From: Nitrospira sp.
GTDB taxonomy: Bacteria > Nitrospirota > Nitrospiria > Nitrospirales > Nitrospiraceae
Direction: 5' to 3'
DNA length: 64,000 nt
NCBI GenBank assembly: GCA_016873435.1
Contig: VGXF01000008.1
Coordinates: forward strand, 1-64,000
The translations under genes and the position numbers were made by a program. The notes beneath the pieces are model-generated. The model made no database searches. It had not been told where the DNA came from and saw only the letters and a program-made list of their open reading frames with translations. Position 1 is the first letter of the stretch. Each line of letters opens with the position of its first letter. Below are positions 1 to 8,719 of this stretch, piece by piece.

Positions 1-83
1 GCCTTTAGGGGGCGTGCATCTTGACGGTTCATCGGGGCTCGGTCTATGCTCCCCCCTCATCTGCCTGCATAAAAGGAGGCCGT

Positions 84-317
84 ATGCGTCTGGGGCTGCT
101 GCTTGGACTGGGACTGCTGGGCTTGACGGGCTGTGCCACGACCGAATGGGTGAACCTGAACAATCCGCGGGCCGAGTATGCCACGGATTTCAATGCCTGC
201 GAGCAGAAAGCCTACAACGATCCGCGATACCAGGGTGGTATGAAACTGATCGTGGAAAAGAGCCGCGATCAGTGCATGGCCAAGCTGGGCTGGCGCCTCC
301 GCGAAAAACGCGACTAG
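84..317 (+). CDS. small lipoprotein of unknown function
   Basis: The 77-residue product begins with a hydrophobic signal ending in a lipobox-like LTGC (Cys about residue 18), so it is probably a lipid-anchored envelope protein. The mature part is short and charged, with two further cysteines (in NACEQKAY and DQCMAKLGW) that could form a disulfide. The ATG at 84 was chosen over the upstream in-frame start at 21 because AAAAGGAGG lies just before it and because it puts the signal peptide at the N-terminus. It lies directly upstream of the PstS-like gene, but an operator of its own precedes that gene, so co-transcription is uncertain. I do not recognise a family. Confidence 0.7.
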   Translation: MRLGLLLGLGLLGLTGCATTEWVNLNNPRAEYATDFNACEQKAYNDPRYQGGMKLIVEKSRDQCMAKLGWRLREKRD

Positions 318-330
318 CCCACGCCAGAAT

Positions 331-374
331 TAACAGATCCGTAACAACACGATCATTCTTCCGCAACCTCCCGC
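331..374 (+). promoter_or_regulatory. Pho-box-like operator upstream of pstS
   Basis: Four direct repeats lie at an exact 11-nt period, with cores TAACA (331), TAACA (342), TCATT (353) and CAACC (364). This is the geometry of PhoB binding sites, where tandem 11-bp repeats are bound by PhoB dimers. The same order of cores (TAACG, TAACA, TCATT, TCACA) with the same period occurs upstream of the porin gene at 3814-3857. The sharing between two phosphate-uptake genes is seen directly. The identity of the regulator is inferred. Confidence 0.65.
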
Positions 375-425
375 GCCTATCGTCTAGGGCAGTTTAGTGA
401 TCTGCTCGAAAGGAGGCGCGTGCTC

Positions 426-1514
426 ATGACACACATCGTGCGCATTTTCACTGTGGGCTTGCTGGCCCTGACGGGTCTGGTGGCGACTGGCAGGGCTGCC
501 GATCCGCCCGCCCCGCGGCCGGTTGTCGACGAGGCGATCCCGGCCTATGCTGCGAAGGGGAGCGTCACCGGGGCCGTGGCCATTGCCGGGTCCGACACCA
601 TGCAGCCGATCGTCGCAAAGCTCGCCTCGGCATTTCGTCAGTGGCAGCCGAATGTGAAAGTTGCGGTCCAGGGCGGCGGTTCCGATGCCGCCTTGGGAGC
701 CTTCCTCCAGGGGCTTGCAGGCTCTCGGCGTGGCGATGGCAATGTGCGGGGGCATCTGAGCTCGAACGACGTGGCACTGCTGGCCTCCTCGCGTCCGCTG
801 TCGGAGGGCGAGCGCAAGGATTTCCGGTCCCGGTATGGCTTCGAGGTGACGGAAATCCCCATCGCTATGGATGCCATCGCGCTCTATGTCCACCGAAGCA
901 ATCCGATCGAGGGGGTGACGCTGGAGCAGCTGGACGCGATGTTCGGACGAGACCGCAAGCGGGGCGCCGGACGCGACATCGTAACCTGGGGACAAGCCGG
1001 TCTGAAGAACGAGTGGGAGGAACAGCCCCTCCATCTGGTCGGGCAGGATCTCCGGTCCGGCACGCGCACCTTCTTCAAACAGACTGTCCTGCGCGATGGG
1101 GAGTTCAAGGGGACGATCAAGGAGGAGATTGGCTACGCTACCGAGATTCTGACGATCAGCCGCGATCCCCTGGCCATCGGCTATGCGGGCATTGGTTTTC
1201 AGTCCACCTACGTGCGGACGCTGCCCATCGCCGGACGGGCCGGTGCGCCGTTTGTCATGCCGTCCGCGGAGTCCTCAGCCGACGGAACCTATCCGTTGAA
1301 CCGGCAGCTCTATTTGTACGCGAAACGGGATCCTCGAACCGGGCTGGAACCGGCGATCCGGGAGTTTTTGATATTCATTAACAGCCGGGAGGGGCAGGCC
1401 CTCGTCGCAAGGGCCGGCGCCTATCCGTTGCCGGCCTCTCAGGTGCAAAAAAACATTCACGTGCTGACCGGCGGCCCGCAGGCCGCTTCGCTGACCACCC
1501 GCGAAGCGTCCTGA
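426..1514 (+). CDS. pstS: PstS-like phosphate-binding periplasmic protein
   Basis: This is a 362-residue substrate-binding protein of the phosphate ABC transporter family. A signal peptide covers about residues 1-25 (ending GRAAD). It is followed by the PBP-like motif AGSDTMQPIVAKLASAF, which in the family forms part of the phosphate pocket, and by GGGSDAALGAF and LRSGTRTFF. The protein probably captures phosphate in the periplasm for a PstCAB permease, which is not in this window. ATG at 426 has AAAGGAGG nine bases upstream; an in-frame GTG at 420 is too close to the same Shine-Dalgarno sequence. The Pho-box-like repeats at 331-374 suggest induction by phosphate starvation, and a terminator follows at 1535. 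Confidence 0.85.
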   Translation: MTHIVRIFTVGLLALTGLVATGRAADPPAPRPVVDEAIPAYAAKGSVTGAVAIAGSDTMQPIVAKLASAFRQWQPNVKVAVQGGGSDAALGAFLQGLAGSRRGDGNVRGHLSSNDVALLASSRPLSEGERKDFRSRYGFEVTEIPIAMDAIALYVHRSNPIEGVTLEQLDAMFGRDRKRGAGRDIVTWGQAGLKNEWEEQPLHLVGQDLRSGTRTFFKQTVLRDGEFKGTIKEEIGYATEILTISRDPLAIGYAGIGFQSTYVRTLPIAGRAGAPFVMPSAESSADGTYPLNRQLYLYAKRDPRTGLEPAIREFLIFINSREGQALVARAGAYPLPASQVQKNIHVLTGGPQAASLTTREAS

Positions 1515-1534
1515 CAGGCGTCAGGCTCAGCCGA

Positions 1535-1573
1535 ACGCGCGGGAGGTCTCAGACTTCCGCGCGTTGTCTTTTT
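1535..1573 (+). terminator. rho-independent terminator after pstS
   Basis: An inverted repeat (ACGCGCGG ... CCGCGCGT, with AG/CT extending the stem towards the loop) is followed by TGTCTTTTTG. It lies 21 bases after the pstS stop and before the next gene's ribosome-binding site. Confidence 0.75.
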
Positions 1574-1589
1574 GTGGAAGGAATCTGGC

Positions 1590-2282
1590 ATGATGTGCGG
1601 TATGACCGCGCTTCGTCGCTTCATGGCTTGGAGCCTGCTGCTCGCCGGATGCAGTCTCGCGCCGGCCCCGATTCTAATTCACGACGACGCCAACGACTCC
1701 GTCTGGCTGATGTCCGATCCGGAAGCGGGAGCTGGACACAGCCATCCGGCGGTAGTGAGTCCGGAGCAGCTCGCGGCTGTCTTGCAGGGGGTCCGCATCC
1801 AAAAACGGGATGCGCTCGGATTAGGCGGGCTGTTTCAACAGACCGGCAGCGCGCCGGCGTTCACGGCCCGTGAAATCGCTCTGCTCACCCGCCATCTTCC
1901 GCAGGCGCTTCGAAAAGCCTCGCCCAGGGATCTGGCCACCTTCTATCTGATCAGCACCGATCCCGTGCTAGGCCGTGTGGTGACGTCGGGGGGGCTGTTT
2001 GTCCGGCAGGGACGCTGGTATCTGATTCTGGCCAATGCCAAAACGTCGCCGCATGCCGTCCAGTACGAAAACACGTACGCCATCGACACGCGCGACCGGC
2101 CGCTCCTGCCCATCGTGCCGCTGAAATTTGTTGTCGGATTCAGCCCGGCCGGAGCCTGGATTCCCAACCGCGACATGCGCGGAAAGGACGGCTACGGAGG
2201 GTATCTAGACGACTCGAAGCTCCTCGTGATCGATCCGGCCCGCCTGGCGGAGCGGGCGCGTCCCGCGGCGCCGCAGCCCTGA
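1590..2282 (+). CDS. lipoprotein of unknown function
   Basis: The 230-residue product has a signal sequence with lipobox LAGC (about residues 20-23) and is probably anchored to a membrane. The rest is soluble and has no family I recognise. It contains a central helical segment (TAREIALLTRHLPQALRKAS) and a beta-rich second half with NAKTSPHAVQYENTYAIDTR. ATG 1590 is preferred over the TTG at 1572 because GGAAGGAA precedes it at normal spacing. It lies between pstS and the convergent phosphate porin, which makes a role in phosphate acquisition possible but unproven. Confidence 0.65.
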   Translation: MMCGMTALRRFMAWSLLLAGCSLAPAPILIHDDANDSVWLMSDPEAGAGHSHPAVVSPEQLAAVLQGVRIQKRDALGLGGLFQQTGSAPAFTAREIALLTRHLPQALRKASPRDLATFYLISTDPVLGRVVTSGGLFVRQGRWYLILANAKTSPHAVQYENTYAIDTRDRPLLPIVPLKFVVGFSPAGAWIPNRDMRGKDGYGGYLDDSKLLVIDPARLAERARPAAPQP

Positions 2283-2288
2283 TGGCGG

Positions 2289-3761
2289 TCAGTTCCAGAA
2301 CCAGATCACCTGAAACCGCAACAGATTGCCGTAATTGTCGAACTGCTGGCCCGGCGTCGAGGCCGTGCCCGCGGTGGTCGTGAACACGTTTTTCCGCTGC
2401 GTGAAGGTGTAGGCGGTCGTGAATTCCCATTGTGGGTCCGGCTGCCAGGCGATGCCGAGCTCCAGTTCCTTCATTTCGTCGTTGGGGGCGCCGGTCTGGA
2501 ACTTGAGTCCGCCGTAATATTCCTGCCAACGGGCATAGAGGTTGGCCAGTCCCACGTCAGAATATTTCCACTGATAGTGTCCCTGCACGTAGCCGCCGTA
2601 GAGGGCTTCCGTGCGGACGACGCCGTTGGCGTCGCGCTGCGGCCCGCGCCCGGCGGTATATTCTGCGATGAATCCCCAGGGTTGGGGCGGATAGTACACG
2701 TAGAAATTCGCCCGCTCGTCGCGGTAGCTGCGGTCGGCGGTCGTCCCGCTCTGGTTCAAGGAGTAGAGCGTCGTGCCCGCCGCCGCGGTGCCGTGGCTGA
2801 CGACATACTGGCCCTTCATGGCGTTCATGCCGACTTCCATCAGCCGCCCGCCGGGCAACTCGAAGGGCCAGCTCAGGCGCAGGCCGACGTGCTTGTCGGC
2901 GTTCTTTTCGACATTATTCAGGCCCTGTCCGTTATGGACGGTCAGATTGACCACGCCGTAGTCGCCGGGGCCGTACATATAGTCGAGCATCTGCTTGTAG
3001 CGGGCCTGCGCGCTCTTGGGCGTCCACATGAAGCTGACGCCCATGTCGCGCTCGCTGGGCGCGCAGGAGTTAGTCGCGTCGGCCCGGTCAATCGCCATGC
3101 GGACGCGGCTGGCCTGCCAGTTGTCGAAGGAGCAGGGGACACGCTGGAGGCCGACCCGCAGCCGGTATTCCTTGTTCCGGTCAAAATTCCAGTCGCCGTA
3201 GGCATCGCGCATGGTCAGCGTGTGCGTGTTACCGCTGAGATTACTGGCCAGGTCCGGCTGGAAAAAGACCGAGACATGGTCGGAGATCTGCCCGGTCACC
3301 ACCCAGCGGACCCGGCGGAAGAAGAAGCCGGGCTGGGCGCCCGAATTCTTGTCGCCCACGGAGGCGTCGTGATAGGTCCGCAGCAGCCCGTTCGACGCGC
3401 CCAGATTGTTGTAGCGGAACATGCCGTAGCCGAACATCGTCAACCGCTCGTACCAACGCGGGCTGCCCGTGAACTCCGCCACAACGGCCCGCTCGCTCTG
3501 CCGCTGCTCCTCCTCGGCCTTGATTCGGATCCAGTCGTCCATGGTAATGACGCCCTTTTCGAGCAGCAAATCCTCGATGGAGGTGCTCGTCGGTCCCTGG
3601 GGACTCAGCCGCGGCGGTTCCACGGCCGGAGGCGGCTGATTGGCCGCCGGATGGGCCGCCGCCTGCGGTTCTCCGGCAATCGCCGGCATGCCGGCGATCA
3701 GGCCCAGCGCCGCTACTGCCAGCAACCTCGTCAGAGTCATCGTTAGTTGCCGAGTCATCAC
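2289..3761 (-). CDS. phosphate-selective porin (OprP/OprO family)
   Basis: This 490-residue outer-membrane protein has an N-terminal signal peptide (about 1-29, ending in AIAG). A short helical stretch follows (DLLLEKGVITMDDWIRIKAE), typical of the N-terminal coiled-coil region of porin O/P proteins. A long beta-rich barrel alternates aromatic and polar residues and ends in a C-terminal aromatic strand (VIWFWN). The family forms trimeric anion channels favouring phosphate. A good GGAGG lies before ATG 3761. The gene runs towards the lipoprotein at 1590, leaving only six bases between stops. The repeated operator at 3814-3857 lies upstream, matching that of pstS. Substrate preference is inferred from family and context. 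Confidence 0.85.
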   Translation of the reverse strand: MMTRQLTMTLTRLLAVAALGLIAGMPAIAGEPQAAAHPAANQPPPAVEPPRLSPQGPTSTSIEDLLLEKGVITMDDWIRIKAEEEQRQSERAVVAEFTGSPRWYERLTMFGYGMFRYNNLGASNGLLRTYHDASVGDKNSGAQPGFFFRRVRWVVTGQISDHVSVFFQPDLASNLSGNTHTLTMRDAYGDWNFDRNKEYRLRVGLQRVPCSFDNWQASRVRMAIDRADATNSCAPSERDMGVSFMWTPKSAQARYKQMLDYMYGPGDYGVVNLTVHNGQGLNNVEKNADKHVGLRLSWPFELPGGRLMEVGMNAMKGQYVVSHGTAAAGTTLYSLNQSGTTADRSYRDERANFYVYYPPQPWGFIAEYTAGRGPQRDANGVVRTEALYGGYVQGHYQWKYSDVGLANLYARWQEYYGGLKFQTGAPNDEMKELELGIAWQPDPQWEFTTAYTFTQRKNVFTTTAGTASTPGQQFDNYGNLLRFQVIWFWN

Positions 3762-3813
3762 ACCGCCTCCTTCGTTGGTTTTTTATGATCCTTACGCTAC
3801 CAGTTGTACGGGG

Positions 3814-3857
3814 GGGCTGTGACGCGGGAATGACCGGCATGTTACGGGCACGTTAAT
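3814..3857 (-). promoter_or_regulatory. Pho-box-like operator upstream of porin
   Basis: Read on the minus strand, four 11-nt repeats carry cores TAACG, TAACA, TCATT and TCACA. They are in the same order and register as the repeats before pstS. The porin start lies about 50 bases downstream. This is a likely binding site for a PhoB-type regulator that switches on the porin under phosphate limitation. Confidence 0.65.
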
Positions 3858-3910
3858 ATTCGGGCGGGGGGCTGCGCGACAGGCCGGATTGACAGGAATA
3901 TCACACGCGG

Positions 3911-4184
3911 TTGACGGGCAGACATGAGGTCACTGTCGACGGGAAACCGGTGGCCCTGCCCCCCCAAGGAATTTCAGATTCTGCTGCACTTCATGCAATA
4001 TCCGACCCGGGTCTTTTCGCGCGATGAGCTGCGGAACGGGATCTGGGGGGAGGGCTATGCGCTCGAGCAGCATACGCTCGACGTGCACATCCACTCGCTG
4101 CGCCATACGATCGAGCCGGACCCCGCCAACCCCTCACATCTCGTCACGGTCCGTGGCATCGGGTACAAACTCGCCCGGTCCTAG
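3911..4184 (+). pseudogene. PhoB/OmpR-type effector domain remnant, frameshifted
   Basis: From about 3926 the DNA encodes a winged-helix effector domain of the OmpR/PhoB class. It reads EVTVDGKPVAL in one frame and, after a run of seven C at 3959-3965, continues in another frame as KEFQILLHFMQYPTRVF and on to [11 protein letters not shown]. Removing one C restores a continuous domain. The phosphoacceptor receiver domain that normally precedes it is absent, because a stop lies at 3890 and the porin operator lies beyond it. It is therefore either a relic of a response regulator or, if the frameshift is a sequencing error, a stand-alone DNA-binding domain. Its position beside a Pho-box suggests it derives from a phoB-like gene. 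Confidence 0.7.
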
Positions 4185-7100
4185 CTTCCCGGGGAGGCGG
4201 AACGCAGCGCCTCATAGACGCGGCGCGCATCCGAAAGCGGTTCCCACCGAAGGACGGCCAGCGAGTCCTTTACATAGGCCGGTGTGCGCATCCCGTTGAG
4301 CACACAGGTGACGCCGGGCGTGGAGACCAGCACCCAGAGGGCCTTGCGGGAGAGAGATTCGCCCAGCCTGGTCGGGGGCAGAAAAGGGGCCAGTTTTTTA
4401 GCAATCGATGCGGTCGTTTCGCGGCTCTTCATGCCCGCGTCGTGGCGCAGCGTTTTCAGCAACAGGAGCAATTGGGGCAGGTAGCGTGCCTGCCATTGCT
4501 GCCAGGGTTCCGCTCGTGTCTGCTTGAACAGGTTCGTGAGCGCGCGCAGGATTTGATGGAGCTGTGGCGCGATCATCTGGTTCTCGATCTGGTCCCAATG
4601 CTCGAGACCCTGCACGTGCGGACGGATGCGGGTGAGCTCGTCCGCCCAGCGGAAATAATCGTGCGGCGACAGTCCCTGGCCGGACCATGGGACGTGCGGC
4701 GCGAAGTCGCGCCGGTAGTCTGCCTCGATCGCCGCCACCGCCGTGCATTGCGCCTCAAACGCCACGCCGGCTGCTTCGACCGGCATGTCGGCCAGCCGGA
4801 TCATGCCGGCCTCGTTCGACGCCATGGCGTTGAGCGGACGGTTCAGGAGCACTGCGAGCTGCTCCTCGCGGGCTAGGTCCAGCAGTGTTTGTTTTGAATG
4901 TGCGCCGGTGTTGGGCGTCAGCAGGGCGCCCGATTCGAAGAGATTCATGGGGCATTGCACGACGCGGAAATGATGTGGCGCATTCGTCGCAGCCATCCGC
5001 GCGGCTTCGATCATTGATGAGAGCGACGTCGCCTCCGGATCGTTCGAATCTGCTGTGGCGGTGTTGGAGGAGACGCCATACCACCGAATGCGTCCCGCGG
5101 CCACCTGTGTTTCAAGCCAGGCAAAGGCGGCGTGCAGACGCCGATAAAATTCCTGTCGCAGGGCCGGGAGATCTTTGCGACCGCGATGCGCGGCATCAGA
5201 GAGGAAATACTCGGCATTGTGAAGCAGCAGGCCGTCCAGTGTCTGGAGGCCCAGCCGGTCCAGTGACAGATCCAGCTGATCGGCCAGAAACTCTGGATGG
5301 AGACAATGCCAGATGCCGTCTCCGTACTTGACCATCTCAGGGTACGGCGTACCGGCTTGTTCGCGTGCCTCGGCCGTCTTGAGATTCTGTCCCTGCACAT
5401 AGCCGATCTTGGAGACGATAATAACTTCGTTACGCTTTAGTTCGCCGGCGCGGGTCAATTCGGCCAGCACCGAACCGATGAGACGCTCGCTGTCGCCATC
5501 CAGATAATTGGTGGAGGTATCGATCAGGTTGCAGCCCTGCCGGAGCGCGTCGAGCAGAGCCTGGCGGTGGTCGGCGTCGTCCGTCTCGGTTCTGTACCCG
5601 CCAAAGCCCAGCCGGCATACAGTGAGTCCGGTCGAACCGAAGGGCGTGAAGCCGCGTGCCAGATCGGAGTCCTGCCGGGCGATCATGCGCGCCGCGTAGC
5701 CGGCCGTGCCGTCCGGCGTCGCTGCGCCAACCAGCCGCGAGTCGGACAGCGATGTGGAGGGGGACTCCTGTTGCCGGGTGTGCTGTGCCCGCAGGGCTGC
5801 ACCAACTGTTGCAGGATCGGTGAGTGGTGCTTGGCAGGAAAAGTTTCGGCACACATAGAGCGCCGGGGTGCTGTTGACCAGCGATTTGCCGGCCGTCAGT
5901 GGATGCTCTGGCTCGGGTCCCTGCGGATCGTGGTGGGCGATGATCCGGAGGGGGAGGTACCAGCGGTTTGCTTCTGCGCGGAGGGCTTCGTACCGCGACT
6001 CGGCCGGACTGCCGATGAACGCCAGTTCGACCGGTCCACGCAACAAGAGATCGATCACGGAGAGACTCTTGGCAAAGGCGCGGGGATAGCGCGTCATCTG
6101 GCGGCCATAGGCACGGACCGCACGGGCAGCTTCGTCACGAAAATCCTCGCGGGAGAAATGAAAGGACAGACGCGCCAGCACCGACGCCGCCACGGCGTTG
6201 CCGCTCGGCGTGGCGCCGTCCGGACCTTCGCGGCTGCGTAGGATGAGCGATTCATGATCCTTTGACGTGGTGAAGAATCCTCCCTGCTGCGCGTCCACAA
6301 AATCGACCAGGATGCGCTCGGCCAGCCGGACGGCTTCCTTGAGATAACCTTCGTGGGCGCCCGCTTCGTAGAGGTCGATCAAACCCTCGGCCAGCCAGGC
6401 ATAGTCTTCAAGACAGCCATCCAGATGGGCTTTCCCTGCTCGATACGTTCGATAGAGCCCCCCGTCAGGGCGCTGCATGGTGCGGAGCAGAAACTCCGCC
6501 GCCTCTTCTGCCGTCTCCAGATAGCGGCTGTCGCCCAGCACGCGCGCGCCTTCCGCCAGGGCGCTGATCATCATGCCATTCCAAGCGGTGAGAATTTTAT
6601 CGTCCAATCCAGGGGGGACACGCTTGGCACGAGCAGCGTAGACAAGCGGTTTGACCCGCTCGAGTGTCATCTGCAGCTCATTCGGCGTGATATGGAGCCG
6701 CGTCGCCACGGCGTCCAGCGATTCTGGCGTGTTGGGAATGCTGGCGTGCTCCCAATTGCCGCCGGGCGTGATGTCGTAATAGGCGCAAAACCGTGCGGCA
6801 TCCTCTTCGTTCGGCACTGCCGCGCGGATCTGCTCCGGCGTCCAAACGAAGAATTTCCCTTCAACGCCTTCTGAATCCGCGTCGGTGGCGGAATAAAACC
6901 CGCCTTCCGGCGAGGTCATTTCCTTCAGGATGTAATCGAGCATCTCGGTGGCGACGCGGCGGTAGCGATTAAGGCCGGTCGCCTGACAGGCTTCGAGATA
7001 GGTGCGGGCCAGTAGCGCATTGTCGTAGAGCATTTTTTCAAAATGCGGGACCAGCCAGCGGTCGTCGGTCGAATAGCGGGCAAATCCGCCGCCAACATGG

Positions 7101-7855
7101 TCGTACATACCGCCGGCCGCCATGGCATCGAGCGTCGTCGTGACCATCGTCAGTGTGTGCGGATCGCCGGTCCGGTGGTGATGCCGCAATAGAAACGACA
7201 GGCCGGTGGCAGGCGGAAACTTCGGCGCCTGGCCAAAGCCGCCGTACCGCGCGTCGAAATCCTCGGCGAACTCGTTGACGGCCGTGTCCAGTTCCGCTTC
7301 GCCAACAGCGGCCGACGAGGCCACGCGCAACGACTGGTGAAGCTGGCGGGTCACGTCGCCGGCTTGGCGGCGCAATCCGGTCGGGTCCCGTTTCCAGGCG
7401 TCGGCGATTTTCGTCAGGAGCGAGGCAAATCCGGGGCGCCCCCACCGGTCGGCAGGGGGGAAATAGGTGCCGGCAAAGATCGGTTCCTGCTCCGGCGTGA
7501 GAAACACCGTCATCGGCCAGCCGCCCTGGCCATGGTTTAGGGCCAGTGTGGCCTGCATGTAAATTTCATCGAGGTCGGGCCGTTCTTCACGGTCCACCTT
7601 CACGCAGATAAAATGCGTGTTCATGATCGTGGCGATGTCGTTGCTCTCGAACGACTCGCGCTCCATGACGTGACACCAGTGGCAGGCTGAATACCCGATG
7701 GACAACAGAATGGGCGTATTCGTCGCCCGCGCTTTTGTTAGCGCTTCAGGTCCCCACGGATGCCAGTCTACGGGGTTATAGGCGTGCTGGAGCAGGTAGG
7801 GGCTGGTTTCCTGAATCAGACGGTTGGGCGGACGTTGGCTTGTGCGATCGGACAT
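4181..7855 (-). CDS. DUF255 thioredoxin-domain protein fused to aldo/keto reductase
   Basis: This is one uninterrupted 1224-residue reading frame with two unrelated halves. Residues 1 to about 700 match the YyaL/SPATA20 family: a thioredoxin-like domain with active-site CHWC in [15 protein letters not shown], then an alpha/alpha-toroid region ([22 protein letters not shown]). Residues from about 735 form an aldo/keto reductase, with [16 protein letters not shown], the Asp/Tyr region [15 protein letters not shown], the Lys in VSKIGYVQG and the His in LLLHNAEY. The two enzymes are normally separate, so either the fusion is a genuine bifunctional oxidoreductase or it reflects an old gene joining. 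A promoter at 7863-7892 suggests the mRNA begins almost at the ATG. The substrate is unknown. Confidence 0.85.
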   Translation of the reverse strand: MSDRTSQRPPNRLIQETSPYLLQHAYNPVDWHPWGPEALTKARATNTPILLSIGYSACHWCHVMERESFESNDIATIMNTHFICVKVDREERPDLDEIYMQATLALNHGQGGWPMTVFLTPEQEPIFAGTYFPPADRWGRPGFASLLTKIADAWKRDPTGLRRQAGDVTRQLHQSLRVASSAAVGEAELDTAVNEFAEDFDARYGGFGQAPKFPPATGLSFLLRHHHRTGDPHTLTMVTTTLDAMAAGGMYDHVGGGFARYSTDDRWLVPHFEKMLYDNALLARTYLEACQATGLNRYRRVATEMLDYILKEMTSPEGGFYSATDADSEGVEGKFFVWTPEQIRAAVPNEEDAARFCAYYDITPGGNWEHASIPNTPESLDAVATRLHITPNELQMTLERVKPLVYAARAKRVPPGLDDKILTAWNGMMISALAEGARVLGDSRYLETAEEAAEFLLRTMQRPDGGLYRTYRAGKAHLDGCLEDYAWLAEGLIDLYEAGAHEGYLKEAVRLAERILVDFVDAQQGGFFTTSKDHESLILRSREGPDGATPSGNAVAASVLARLSFHFSREDFRDEAARAVRAYGRQMTRYPRAFAKSLSVIDLLLRGPVELAFIGSPAESRYEALRAEANRWYLPLRIIAHHDPQGPEPEHPLTAGKSLVNSTPALYVCRNFSCQAPLTDPATVGAALRAQHTRQQESPSTSLSDSRLVGAATPDGTAGYAARMIARQDSDLARGFTPFGSTGLTVCRLGFGGYRTETDDADHRQALLDALRQGCNLIDTSTNYLDGDSERLIGSVLAELTRAGELKRNEVIIVSKIGYVQGQNLKTAEAREQAGTPYPEMVKYGDGIWHCLHPEFLADQLDLSLDRLGLQTLDGLLLHNAEYFLSDAAHRGRKDLPALRQEFYRRLHAAFAWLETQVAAGRIRWYGVSSNTATADSNDPEATSLSSMIEAARMAATNAPHHFRVVQCPMNLFESGALLTPNTGAHSKQTLLDLAREEQLAVLLNRPLNAMASNEAGMIRLADMPVEAAGVAFEAQCTAVAAIEADYRRDFAPHVPWSGQGLSPHDYFRWADELTRIRPHVQGLEHWDQIENQMIAPQLHQILRALTNLFKQTRAEPWQQWQARYLPQLLLLLKTLRHDAGMKSRETTASIAKKLAPFLPPTRLGESLSRKALWVLVSTPGVTCVLNGMRTPAYVKDSLAVLRWEPLSDARRVYEALRSASPGS

Positions 7856-7862
7856 AGCGGGC

Positions 7863-7892
7863 AGGCTACCATCGCATTGAAAGAACGGTCAA
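7863..7892 (-). promoter_or_regulatory. sigma70-type promoter of DUF255-AKR gene
   Basis: The minus strand shows TTGACC (7892-7887), an 18-base spacer and TAGCCT (7868-7863). The expected transcription start is about one base before the ATG at 7855, and no Shine-Dalgarno sequence precedes that ATG, so the transcript may be leaderless. Confidence 0.5.
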
Positions 7893-8129
7893 CCCACGGC
7901 AAACGCTTGCGGCGCCTGGCTACCCCGCAGACGTTCGGTTACGGAGGGAGGTTGTCCTTTGTCTCCTTCGTGTGGTCGTGCCCCGTCATTTTTCGTGCTT
8001 GGTCGCACTCGGCATTGTGGGACAAGCGGGGGGCAGGCGGTGCGTCTGCGTCAGGCACGAGGCGTCACAGCACGCCGACCACGAGAGTCGGCAGTAGGAG
8101 GGCTGCGGACAATCGGCGTCCCTGTTCGT
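7893..8129. other. intergenic region without a recognisable gene
   Basis: I see no ORF with a ribosome-binding site, no RNA gene and no strong repeat here. It separates the divergent promoter of the DUF255-AKR gene from the terminator of the small secreted-protein gene. Confidence 0.5.
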
Positions 8130-8168
8130 GAAAAAGAAACGGCCCGCGCTCGTGAGAGCAGCGGGCCG
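8130..8168 (-). terminator. terminator of small Lys-rich protein gene
   Basis: A strong hairpin (CGGCCCGC / GCGGGCCG with inner GCTC/GAGC around a GTGA loop) is followed on the minus strand by TTTCTTTTT. It lies about 40 bases after the stop of the gene at 8206-8346. Confidence 0.8.
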
Positions 8169-8205
8169 GTCGAACACCGATCGTCAGCCGACTGGCTGAA
8201 ACGGC

Positions 8206-8346
8206 TTACTTCTTCTTTTCGTCCTTCTTCTTCTCTTCCTTCTTGCCCTTATCAGCCGGAGCAGCCTTGTCGTCACCGGCGAAGGCCACGCCCGTGATGG
8301 AGACCAGGAACATCGCAAACATCATTGCGCTCAACAGCTTCTTCAT
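8206..8346 (-). CDS. 46-residue secreted Lys/Glu-rich peptide
   Basis: A signal peptide of about 23 residues (MKKLLSAMMFAMFLVSITGV, cleavage after AFA) precedes a mature tail of about 23 residues. The tail is made almost only of Asp, Glu, Lys, Ala and Gly, and ends in repeated KKE/KKD runs. AAAGGAGG lies at ideal spacing before ATG 8346. The gene is a complete single transcription unit with a strong promoter (8408-8435) and terminator (8130-8168), which argues that it is real. The mature part is probably unstructured and highly charged. I cannot assign a function; binding to metals, nucleic acid or the cell surface is only a guess. Confidence 0.75.
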   Translation of the reverse strand: MKKLLSAMMFAMFLVSITGVAFAGDDKAAPADKGKKEEKKKDEKKK

Positions 8347-8407
8347 TTGGACCCCTCCTTTAAAGTGATCGCCTGGCAAAGGGACAATTCCCTTTTGACC
8401 CTTTCAA

Positions 8408-8435
8408 TCTATATTGAACAGTTGAAATAAGTCAA
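8408..8435 (-). promoter_or_regulatory. sigma70-type promoter of small secreted peptide
   Basis: The minus strand carries TTGACT (8435-8430), a 16-base spacer and TATAGA (8413-8408) in an AT-rich island that stands out in a GC-rich region. The predicted start near 8400 gives a leader of about 55 bases. Confidence 0.65.
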
Positions 8436-8525
8436 TTAAAAAGGCAACCCCAAGTGCCTCCTTTTTATCGACTCTTCGACCCGGGGCGGGAGACACCGGG
8501 GGTGATTGAATGCGGGCGGCGGGCG

Positions 8526-8719
8526 TATAATCGGGTGTGCCCCCCCCGCAGTGCGTTGGGCTAGGGGCCCCAAGCCAAGACCACGGTCCGCCCATAGTCA
8601 GAGGGCTGGCGGTGGCGTGGGGACACGGTCTCCGTGACAGGGCAGGGGACATCGATGATTGTCGCCGAACCATTGGAGATGCACAGACTATCCGACAGCC
8701 AGAGAAGTCAGTAAGTACT
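8526..8719 (+). promoter_or_regulatory. -10 element and long leader of malic enzyme gene
   Basis: A consensus TATAAT at 8526-8531 lies in a G-rich stretch. The best -35 (TTGAAT, 8506) is only 14 bases away, so the promoter is atypical. If it is used, the malic enzyme mRNA has a leader of about 180 bases. That leader contains a possible hairpin around TTGGG...CCCAA at about 8558-8574. I recognise no riboswitch in it. Confidence 0.35.

Noticed and set aside
2430-3746. Long plus-strand open frame (438 codons) across the porin gene
   Set aside because: It is the antisense of the porin, which has a signal peptide, ribosome-binding site and family features; the frame is open because of GC-rich codon use.
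5041-5060. GTTCGAATC stretch resembling a tRNA T-arm
   Set aside because: It lies inside the aldo/keto reductase coding region and no cloverleaf can be formed around it.
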